A stretch of DNA of 37,765 bases from CAYXWM01 sp964468805 (lineage in GTDB: Bacteria > Bacillota > Clostridia > Lachnospirales > WRBF01), in contig CAYXWM010000023.1 in NCBI GenBank assembly GCA_964468805.1, positions 1 through 37,765 of the forward strand. The letters run 5' to 3'. The translations under genes and the position numbers were made by a program. Positions 27,518 to 33,844 of this stretch are shown in pieces. Each line of letters opens with the position of its first letter. Within the stretch, counting starts at the first letter, position 1. The notes beneath the pieces were generated by a model. It was given only the letters and a program-made list of their open reading frames with translations. It searched no databases and was not told the DNA's origin.

Positions 27518-27751
27518 TTACTCGTCGTTTTGGTTAAGGCTTAGATTGCCCAAATTCTTTGCCGGGATTATGGTTGAAACTGCATGTTTATAAACCATTT
27601 GATGTTTACCGTCGGCTTCAATAATTATTACATAATTGTCAAAGCCTTTCAGAACGCCTCTGATTTGGAAACCGTTAGTTAAAAAGACGGTAATGGGAAC
27701 AGCATCTTTTCTGACTTGATTGAGAATTAAATCCTGAAAATTCTTACTCAT
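27518..27751 (-). CDS. hfq: RNA chaperone Hfq
   Basis: 77 residues, the usual length for Firmicutes. The Sm1 motif (VFLTNGFQIRGVLKGFDNYVI) and the Sm2 motif (VYKHAVSTIIP) are intact. Hfq forms a hexameric ring that binds sRNAs and A-rich mRNA. The ATG at 27751 (MSKNFQDLILN) has AAGGAG upstream and fits family length; the open frame further upstream to 27832 is not translated by this logic. Unlike many genomes it is not next to miaA or mutL. Confidence 0.96.
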   Translation of the reverse strand: MSKNFQDLILNQVRKDAVPITVFLTNGFQIRGVLKGFDNYVIIIEADGKHQMVYKHAVSTIIPAKNLGNLSLNQNDE

Positions 27752-27839
27752 TAAAACAGCTCCTTTGTAAAAATCAGCAAGGGCGGTAAAGTCAAAACCT
27801 TCCCTTACATCACGGTTTATTCCTATAGGCAATCCATAT

Positions 27840-27940
27840 TATAGCGGTGTAAGTTAAATATACCGAAATTAATTACAATTTATCCTTTAAGCATTGGCTT
27901 AATTGTAATTAATTTAGTTTTATTTAAGTAAACCGCTTTA
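27840..27940. repeat. About 100-bp imperfect palindrome upstream of hfq
   Basis: The centre is a perfect 15-bp stem, AAATTAATTACAATT (27866-27880) with its complement at 27901-27915, around a 20-base loop. The arms continue outward: TTAAATA matches TATTTAA, and TATAGCGGT (27840-27848) matches ACCGCTTTA (27932-27940) with a mismatch. It has the shape of a MITE or other palindromic element. Between it and 28150 I see no gene; a small stem AATTATTA/TAATAATT lies at 28090-28107. Confidence 0.6.
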
Positions 27941-28150
27941 CTCAAAACAACTTTTGAAGCACCTTTTATGTTTTACATAATCCGATAAACTTATCACTGC
28001 TTGATTGAAGTTTGTACATATTACAAAGCCCGATAAATTAACAGCCATGCCGGTATGTAAGTTCTGACAAATCAGCGATTTTAGCATCGAATTATTATGT
28101 AATAATTTTAAAAAAGCCTCAGTATTATTGTCCGGGGATTGTACTTAAAG

Positions 28151-28176
28151 AAAGTTTTACCCGGTAAGACTTTTTT
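28151..28176. terminator. Hairpin with T-run downstream of proS
   Basis: AAAGTTTTA (28151-28159) pairs with TAAGACTTT (28165-28173) with one G-U, loop CCCGG. Six T follow on the + strand; on the - strand, the direction of proS, TTTCTTTAAG follows, so it is a weaker terminator for proS. Confidence 0.45.
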
Positions 28177-28232
28177 AAAATTTATTTATAACGTTGATAA
28201 TTAGATACTGTGTATCAAGCTTTAAAAATATA

Positions 28233-29666
28233 TTAGTATGCTTTACCCCAAACCACCATATGTTTTGCTTCCTCAGAGCAGTAAACGCATTTACCCGTAA
28301 TTTTTTCACCGTCAAAAGGAATACAGCGTGAGGTTGCGGCAGTTTGTTCTTTTATGGCAAGTTCACATTCTTGAGAACCGCACCAGTCTGCCTTGATAAA
28401 ACCGGGGGTTTCTTCCAGAATTTTTTTGAATTCGTCCATGTTTGCCGCTGTGAAGGTGCTAGATTCTCTGTGTGCCAGAGCCTTGTTGTATAAACCTTGT
28501 TGTATATCTTCCAATGCCGATGTAACTTCCTTGGTTATATCAGCAAGTTGAATAACGGTTTTTTCTCCGTTGTCTCTGCGAACCAAAACGGCTTGACCTT
28601 TTTCTAAATCTTTGGGACCTATTTCAACTCTCAAAGGTACGCCTTTCATTTCATGTTCGGAGAATTTCCAACCGGGAGATTTATCCGAATCATCAATTTT
28701 CACACGGCATACATTACTTAATTCTTCTTTAATCTTTGCGGCGTTTTCCAAAACACATTCTTTATGCTGTGCTATGGGTACGATAATAACCTGAACCGGA
28801 GCTACTTTGGGCGGTAAAACAAGGCCGCTGTTATCCCCGTGTACCATAATTATTGCTCCCATCAAACGAGTGGAAAGCCCCCAAGATGTTTGATGTACGT
28901 ATTGAAGTTGGTTGTCCTTATCGGTGAATTGTATATCAAAAGCACGGGCAAAGCCGTCTCCAAAGTAATGGGTAGTTCCGGATTGGAGAGCCTTTCCGTC
29001 ATGCATCAAACTTTCTATGGAATAGGTTGCCATAGCACCGGCGAATTTTTCTTTATCGGTCTTTTTACCCCGAATAACAGGTATGGCAAGAATATTTTCG
29101 CAAAATTCCGTATAAACGTCCAGCATACGAAGAGTTTCTTCTTCCGCTTCTTGGGCGGTAGCATGGGCTGTATGTCCTTCCTGCCATAAAAATTCCATGG
29201 TACGCAAGAAAGGTCTTGTGGTTTTTTCCCATCGAACAACGGAACACCATTGATTGTACAATTTAGGCAAATCTCTGTATGATTGAATCACATTGGCGTA
29301 ATGTGAGCAAAACAATGTTTCCGAGGTAGGACGAACACAGAGTTTTTCGGTAAGTTTTTCTTGTCCGCCGTGTGTTACCCATGCTACTTCCGGTGCAAAG
29401 CCCTCTACGTGGTCTTTTTCCTTTTGCAATAAGGATTCCGGAATAAACATAGGCATATATACGTTTTCATGACCGGTAGCTTTAAAACGAGCGTCCAGTT
29501 CTTTTTGTATCAATTCCCAGATAGCATAGCCGTAGGGTCTGATTATCATGCAACCTCTAACCGAAGAATAGTCGGTTAAGTCGGCTTTGGTAACTACATC
29601 CGTATACCATTTCGCAAAATCCGTTTCCATATTGGTAATAGATTCAATAACCTTATCTTTACCCAA
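28233..29666 (-). CDS. proS: Prolyl-tRNA synthetase, archaeal/eukaryotic type
   Basis: 477 residues. Class II synthetase charging tRNA-Pro. The N-terminus (METDFAKWYTDVV, SSVRGCMIIRPYGYAIWE) and motif 2 region (TRPFLRTMEFLWQEGHTAHA) belong to the short ProRS lacking the editing insertion. The C-terminal domain with a Cys cluster (CGSQECE, CVYCSEEAK) ends in KAY, as in archaeal-type ProRS. This type is common in Clostridia. The TTG at 29666 is chosen as the start because GGAAGGAAG lies just upstream and related proteins begin at this point; 14 further in-frame codons upstream are hydrophobic and not conserved. Confidence 0.96.
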   Translation of the reverse strand: MGKDKVIESITNMETDFAKWYTDVVTKADLTDYSSVRGCMIIRPYGYAIWELIQKELDARFKATGHENVYMPMFIPESLLQKEKDHVEGFAPEVAWVTHGGQEKLTEKLCVRPTSETLFCSHYANVIQSYRDLPKLYNQWCSVVRWEKTTRPFLRTMEFLWQEGHTAHATAQEAEEETLRMLDVYTEFCENILAIPVIRGKKTDKEKFAGAMATYSIESLMHDGKALQSGTTHYFGDGFARAFDIQFTDKDNQLQYVHQTSWGLSTRLMGAIIMVHGDNSGLVLPPKVAPVQVIIVPIAQHKECVLENAAKIKEELSNVCRVKIDDSDKSPGWKFSEHEMKGVPLRVEIGPKDLEKGQAVLVRRDNGEKTVIQLADITKEVTSALEDIQQGLYNKALAHRESSTFTAANMDEFKKILEETPGFIKADWCGSQECELAIKEQTAATSRCIPFDGEKITGKCVYCSEEAKHMVVWGKAY

Positions 29667-29907
29667 AAATATCTTCCTTCCGATATATATGATTAATATA
29701 AATATCAACGATTATCCAAGATATTATAACACCAAAGTGATTTTATTACAATAATATTTAATAAAACAAGACCGGCTGAGAAATAAACGAGTTACAACCC
29801 GGTAAAGATAATTTCTCTGTACTTGTATGTGGTAAAGTGGTATATTTAGTGTGAGTTCTGTTAAATTAAAATCTTTCTACATAAAAAACATTGGATAGGA
29901 GGATGTT

Positions 29908-30183
29908 ATGTATAAGTATTTGTCCTTAATTTTTTTGGTAGTGTATACATTATTCACAACAATCAGTTATCCTAAAGAACGACCCCAACCCAAGGTCTAT
30001 AGCGACGATATGTGTGAAACGGTATATCAAGATTCCAAGCTTACCATAAAAGTATACAGGGACTTGGTGGGTAAACTTCCGGAAGGTTTTTTGGATTCCT
30101 TTATTAATGACAGCGAAAACTCGGATCCGGAAGAAATTATAATATGGGATTATCATAATGTGGAAGAAGAACTTCGACAATGA
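29908..30183 (+). CDS. Small exported or membrane-anchored protein, function unknown
   Basis: 91 residues. The N-terminal hydrophobic segment (YLSLIFLVVYTLFTTISY) can be a signal anchor; the rest is charged and acidic at the end (EEIIIWDYHNVEEELRQ). No lipobox Cys is present. The ATG has TAGGAGG at ideal spacing, and a strong terminator follows at 30222-30251, which supports a real single gene. No family recognised. Confidence 0.75.
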   Translation: MYKYLSLIFLVVYTLFTTISYPKERPQPKVYSDDMCETVYQDSKLTIKVYRDLVGKLPEGFLDSFINDSENSDPEEIIIWDYHNVEEELRQ

Positions 30184-30221
30184 TTTTTTTAAAATAATAG
30201 TGAATATAAAATAGAGTAATC

Positions 30222-30251
30222 AAAAAACCTCGTGCTTGAACGAGGTTTTTT
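30222..30251 (+). terminator. Intrinsic terminator
   Basis: AAAAAACCTCGT pairs perfectly with ACGAGGTTTTTT (12 bp, loop GCTTGA), followed by GGTTTTTTA. It ends the small exported-protein gene. Confidence 0.92.
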
Positions 30252-30273
30252 GGTTTTTTATGTTCATATACCA

Positions 30274-30364
30274 ATTCCAAATAAGACGAAGGACAAAGAT
30301 AATCGTTTTTTCCTTGAACCGTTGAAAAAAAATCAATTATTTTTGTCCTCTGTTTAAAAGGAAT
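30274..30364. repeat. Palindromic repeat element, copy A
   Basis: 91 bp from ATTCC to GGAAT, nearly identical to 33487-33576: by eye about ten mismatches and two single-base gaps. The shared centre is CCTTGAACCGTTG. Each copy is itself an imperfect inverted repeat with arms of about 30 bases (GGACAAAGATAAT on the left, ATTATTTTTGTCCTC on the right). Homology extends a few bases left (ATACYA). This copy ends two bases before the relQ stop codon and may act as its terminator. Confidence 0.8.
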
Positions 30365-30366
30365 CA

Positions 30367-31164
30367 TTATAACTTATAAATTTTTGTAAGCACGGTAAGT
30401 TGATCATGAAAATCGCTGAGACATTCTATAGAGCCTTGTGCAAAGATTTCGATGAAATGTCTGTTCAGTTCATTAACCTTTTCCGGTTGACCAACAAAAT
30501 ACAGTGACTCCAATTTTTTTACTATTTTGTCCACAAGGTCGTTGCGGGTTTTTATAATTTGTTGTGCCTGTATAATTTCAACTCTGATAGTACCCATTTC
30601 TTTGTCCAAGTTAAAGGCGGCTTCTGCAGATGAGGTTAAGCGTTCTTGGAGCTCGTTTGGGATTTTGTCGCTGTATTTGTATCTTAGAGAGTGTTCGATG
30701 GTTGCCCAAAAGTTCATTGCAAGGGTACGTATTTGAATTTCACATTTCAAGTCCATGGGACCGTTTACCGTAAAAACCTGATATTGTACAATGATATGAT
30801 AAGAGCGGTAACCGCTGGGCTTGGTATTGGTGATATAATCCTGTTTTTTAAGTACGGTCATATCGTAAGAATCACGACTTTCGATTAAATCTATAACCTT
30901 ATCTATATCCTCAACAAAACGGCAAATAATCCTTACTCCGGCTATGTCAAAGATTTTTTCGGGTATCTCCTCAAAGCGTATATTCTTTCGGTTAGCTTTA
31001 TCCAAAATACCGGCTATGTTTTTAATCCTGCCTTCAACGGACTCGATGGGAGAATGTTCGCCTCTTTGGATATACTCCCCGCGAATATTGTTGAATTTCA
31101 AGCATATTTCATCCACCATTTGGCGATAGGGCAATAAGAATTCTTTCCAGTTCTGTATTTGGAT
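30367..31164 (-). CDS. relQ: Small alarmone synthetase, RelQ (YjbM) type
   Basis: Makes (p)ppGpp from ATP and GTP/GDP in the cytoplasm. The synthetase domain is intact: HSPIESVEGRIK, DIAGVRIICRFVEDI, SGYRSYHIIV and EIQIRTLAMNFWATIEHS. There is no hydrolase domain. The first ordinary start is a TTG at 31134, but the frame upstream reads IQIQNWKEFLLPYRQM, which matches the N-terminus of Bacillus RelQ (QWERFLVPYRQ) from memory. An ATC at 31164 lies five residues before the Trp, as the RelQ Met does, and 6 bases behind AAGGGGGG. I therefore place the start there; initiation at ATC, ATA or ATT is rare, so this is uncertain. The frame is closed by TAA at 31179-31177. The C-terminal 60 residues are a helical extension. 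Confidence 0.9.
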   Translation of the reverse strand: MQIQNWKEFLLPYRQMVDEICLKFNNIRGEYIQRGEHSPIESVEGRIKNIAGILDKANRKNIRFEEIPEKIFDIAGVRIICRFVEDIDKVIDLIESRDSYDMTVLKKQDYITNTKPSGYRSYHIIVQYQVFTVNGPMDLKCEIQIRTLAMNFWATIEHSLRYKYSDKIPNELQERLTSSAEAAFNLDKEMGTIRVEIIQAQQIIKTRNDLVDKIVKKLESLYFVGQPEKVNELNRHFIEIFAQGSIECLSDFHDQLTVLTKIYKL

Positions 31165-31239
31165 AAAAATCCCCCCTTACTGCTTTTCAATAACTGTTCA
31201 AGTAAAACGTCTGCAAAATGAACTTTGTGCTAAAATGGG

Positions 31240-31245
31240 ATTATA
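31240..31245 (-). promoter_or_regulatory. Possible -10 box of relQ
   Basis: TATAAT on the - strand, 76 bases before the ATC at 31164. TTGGCA lies at 31265-31260 but the spacer is only 14 bases, so the -35 is doubtful. Confidence 0.4.
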
Positions 31246-31289
31246 TAAACCTTTATAATTGCCAATAGGCGTTTTAAACTGTTTAACTC

Positions 31290-31778
31290 TTACTTAATAT
31301 TGGGAAATAGACCCTTATACAAGTCCATGTTTCCTTTTTCGTCGTTTGTTCCGCCACCCAAGGGTATTCTGGAGTTACCGGAGATTATATCGGTAATGTA
31401 AATGCCCTCGATTTTATCATAACCTTCCATGGATTCCAATTTACCTATAACTTCGTCCCTGATGTAATTCAAATTGTCCTTGCCTTTTATTTTGTTGTAA
31501 TCCAAATTATCCATTATTCTTTTAATATACAAACTTACTGCCTTTGTATCCACGCTGTCGGCGTTTTCAGCCTTAACTTCAACCGTAAAGTTGGTTGACA
31601 CTATATTCGGCGTTCCTATATCGGAAAAAATCGTTGAAACTACAGTGGGAACCTTTAAAAATTTGTTTGAATTGTTTATGCTCTGAAGATTATAAAAAAG
31701 CAACAGCAATACGCCGATTATCATTAAGAAAATAATAAAATCAATAAATATCCTAACACCCAAACTCCGTTTTTTCAT
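31290..31778 (-). CDS. Single-span membrane protein, FliL-like
   Basis: 162 residues: a short basic N-terminus, one membrane helix (about 10-28) and an extracytoplasmic domain. The segment KGKDNLNYIRDEVIGKLESM...IEGIYITDII resembles the C-terminal FliL pattern (G-x-L-R-x-E-I ... V-x-x-V-x-F-T-D), in which the protein sits beside the flagellar stator. No flagellar gene is in the window, so it is either a FliL-like protein with another partner or a chance resemblance. Start ATG behind AAAGGAGT. Confidence 0.8.
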   Translation of the reverse strand: MKKRSLGVRIFIDFIIFLMIIGVLLLLFYNLQSINNSNKFLKVPTVVSTIFSDIGTPNIVSTNFTVEVKAENADSVDTKAVSLYIKRIMDNLDYNKIKGKDNLNYIRDEVIGKLESMEGYDKIEGIYITDIISGNSRIPLGGGTNDEKGNMDLYKGLFPNIK

Positions 31779-32231
31779 AGTAATTACTCCTTTAACTAAA
31801 TGTACAATATTACTTTAATAAACGGATAAATTATTTTTCACCAAAATGTGACTCGGTATTTTTGAATTACAATAATGTTAGCCTGACATAAATACCGGTT
31901 TTTGCAAATATTCTGCACAATCAGTATTGTACAATGATTATGTATTGTACGCAAGTCAATTTTATAACCCGGTAAACTTTGGAAATGATGTATTGCCTAA
32001 TTTATACCCCGAATACCAATAACCATAAGGTGCCTTCCGGAGAGATCCAATTTAAATCCCTTTTTCAAAAACCGGTATAAGCCACGCAATAAAATGTATA
32101 ATATTAGAAGAAGACAAGCTGCTTAAGGTATGTCATAAATTATGATTGGTATGAGTAAAAAGTTTTATTCCATTAACTATATTATACCGGAAAATTATTG
32201 AGATTAACAGGAAATATTTATTTAATTTTAA
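31779..32231. other. Intergenic region with three copies of TATTGTAC
   Basis: No gene visible. TATTGTAC occurs directly at 31925-31932 and 31943-31950 (18-base period) and inverted at 31802-31809. These could be regulator binding sites for the divergent genes. The remainder is AT-rich without a clear structure. Confidence 0.4.
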
Positions 32232-32264
32232 TGTAACAGTAATTACATATTTCATTGGTATAAT
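32232..32264 (+). promoter_or_regulatory. Extended -10 promoter of the secreted metallopeptidase
   Basis: TGGTATAAT (TG at 32256-32257, box 32259-32264) is an extended -10 that does not need a strong -35. TGTAA/TTACA (32232-32236/32243-32247) is a small inverted repeat where the -35 would lie and may be an operator. Confidence 0.6.
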
Positions 32265-32309
32265 CAAATAAATCACGGGGTGTTACCCTAAGCTTGAGGA
32301 ATGATACAT

Positions 32310-33497
32310 ATGAAACCAATTAAATTTGCGGCAGCGGTTTTTTTATGGCTGTTTATGACGGTAACCGCATTTTGCCAAACAGACAATACCACCGACTATG
32401 TCACTTATAAAAGAGACGGCTTAACAATAATAAGTTACTCGCAAAAATGGGGCAAAGATAAACTGCCGGCGGTTTACGAAGAATTACTGAACAACTTTCA
32501 CGGTGATGAATTCAAATACCTTTCCAAAATAATACTACGACCCACGTCTTATAACACCGTTTCCGGGCTTTATACAAATGATATAACCGTTACGGAAAAA
32601 GGTTTGACTTTCGGTAAAAATTGTTTTATACAGGTATTCAACATTGACAAATACAACACAGTCAAGGATTTTGCCCATGTTTTGGCTCACGAATACGGAC
32701 ATCATTTTACCCTTTACAACATAGCAAAAAGTGAAAATGCCTATTATGATAAATGGGAAAACTCAGCCTATGTAAAGGTACGCTCCTTAAAGAATTACCC
32801 GGTTGTATACAACCAAACTGAGGATTTTGATTACACTTGGGATATACTTGAAATTGCAGCCAACGATTATGTTCAACTTTTGGGTTCGCCAAACGCAAAA
32901 CAAAGCTATAAATACAAAGATGCCGCACAGGCTCTGGAAAGCTACAGCAGCAGCCCCGACTATATTAAATCCCACTTTAACGCCAAGCCCCAATCCAACA
33001 ACAATATACCTTTGGCGGCTGATGTACCGGGTTTATGGGAATATTTTTGTAGGATAGCCGGCAAAAGACCTGCTCTTTCTTCAGCACCTGCCATAACTAA
33101 AAGACCGGAAATAACCGGTATAGATTCCCAAAACTCCTTTCTCAACAAAAAATACACCATCAATTTTGCCCGGGCTACGGGTAATGCTCCCTTTGAGTAT
33201 ACTCTGGTTATGTATCCCGTGGATTTTCCCTTTTTATCACGTGCTATCAAAACGGTAACAGAAAGTGACAGATTGACAGCAACCATAGGAACCGTGGTGG
33301 ACTATGATGATGAAGGCAATATTTTCGGCATATTTGATTATTTTACAGACAAGTATATATTCGTAATATACGCCAAGGACAGCAAGGGATATTATTATTC
33401 GTCCCAACCTTATGTATATGATTTCGGTCAAGACAGCTTTGACATTTACTTTTGGTTAAACGGAGACAACGAATTAAGTTATACTAATTCCATATAA
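32310..33497 (+). CDS. Secreted gluzincin-type zinc metallopeptidase
   Basis: 395 residues with a signal peptide (FAAAVFLWLFMTVTAFC, then QTDN). The zinc motif is HEYGHH from H127, and E181 with D186 in EIAANDY fits the third zinc ligand of gluzincins. The C-terminal part from about 260 looks like a beta-sandwich domain. The substrate is unknown. The ATG at 32310 is chosen because GAGGA at 32296-32300 is well spaced from it and too close to the ATG at 32301. The last codons, including the stop, lie inside a repeat element (33487-33576), so the original C-terminus may have been different. Confidence 0.87.
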   Translation: MKPIKFAAAVFLWLFMTVTAFCQTDNTTDYVTYKRDGLTIISYSQKWGKDKLPAVYEELLNNFHGDEFKYLSKIILRPTSYNTVSGLYTNDITVTEKGLTFGKNCFIQVFNIDKYNTVKDFAHVLAHEYGHHFTLYNIAKSENAYYDKWENSAYVKVRSLKNYPVVYNQTEDFDYTWDILEIAANDYVQLLGSPNAKQSYKYKDAAQALESYSSSPDYIKSHFNAKPQSNNNIPLAADVPGLWEYFCRIAGKRPALSSAPAITKRPEITGIDSQNSFLNKKYTINFARATGNAPFEYTLVMYPVDFPFLSRAIKTVTESDRLTATIGTVVDYDDEGNIFGIFDYFTDKYIFVIYAKDSKGYYYSSQPYVYDFGQDSFDIYFWLNGDNELSYTNSI

Positions 33498-33576
33498 AAT
33501 GAAGGACAAAAATAATTTTTTTTCCTTGAACCGTTGGAAAAAATCAATTATTTTTGTTCTCAATTTAAAATGGAAT
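33487..33576. repeat. Palindromic repeat element, copy B
   Basis: 90 bp from ATTCC to GGAAT, partner of 30274-30364 in the same orientation. Left arm ATTCCATATAAAATG..GGACAAAAATAATT and right arm AATTATTTTTGTTCTC..AAAATGGAAT are mutually complementary with few mismatches. The left end overlaps the last codons and TAA of the metallopeptidase gene. Confidence 0.8.
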
Positions 33577-33659
33577 AGGAGTAATTTCAACCTAACAGCA
33601 AATTTTTTTCACTGCATAGTTCCGATAATTATTTTATCGTCAAAAACAGTGGAGGGTTT

Positions 33660-33691
33660 ATGGGAAACTTTATAAGAGTTTCCCATTTTTT
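33660..33691 (+). terminator. Intrinsic terminator
   Basis: ATGGGAAACT pairs with AGTTTCCCAT (10 bp, loop TTATAAG), followed by TTTTTATA. It ends the metallopeptidase transcript. Otherwise the gap 33577-33773 shows no gene. Confidence 0.85.
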
Positions 33692-33773
33692 ATATTTAAT
33701 TACTGTAATAAGCCCAAGTCCAAGCACCTCACATTAATTTACAATTTACTTGCGTATGTTTTTTCCTCATAGG

Positions 33774-33802
33774 TTGACAACTATATATAAAGTATGTACC
33801 AT
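33774..33802 (+). promoter_or_regulatory. Promoter of the calcium ATPase gene
   Basis: A perfect TTGACA (33774-33779), a 17-base spacer and TACCAT (33797-33802, 4 of 6). The leader is about 35 bases and AGGAGAG precedes the ATG. Confidence 0.6.
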
Positions 33803-33844
33803 AACCTTATAAAACGAATATCAAGTACATATTAGGAGAGTACC

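Noticed and set aside
30782..31938. 14-base match TATTGTACAATGAT at 30782 and 31925
   Set aside because: A match this long is expected once or more by chance in an AT-rich window of this size, and one copy lies inside relQ.
33690..33844. Riboswitch (Mn2+, yybP-ykoY type) before the calcium ATPase
   Set aside because: I see neither the conserved loops nor a terminator between promoter and start codon; the leader is only about 35 bases.
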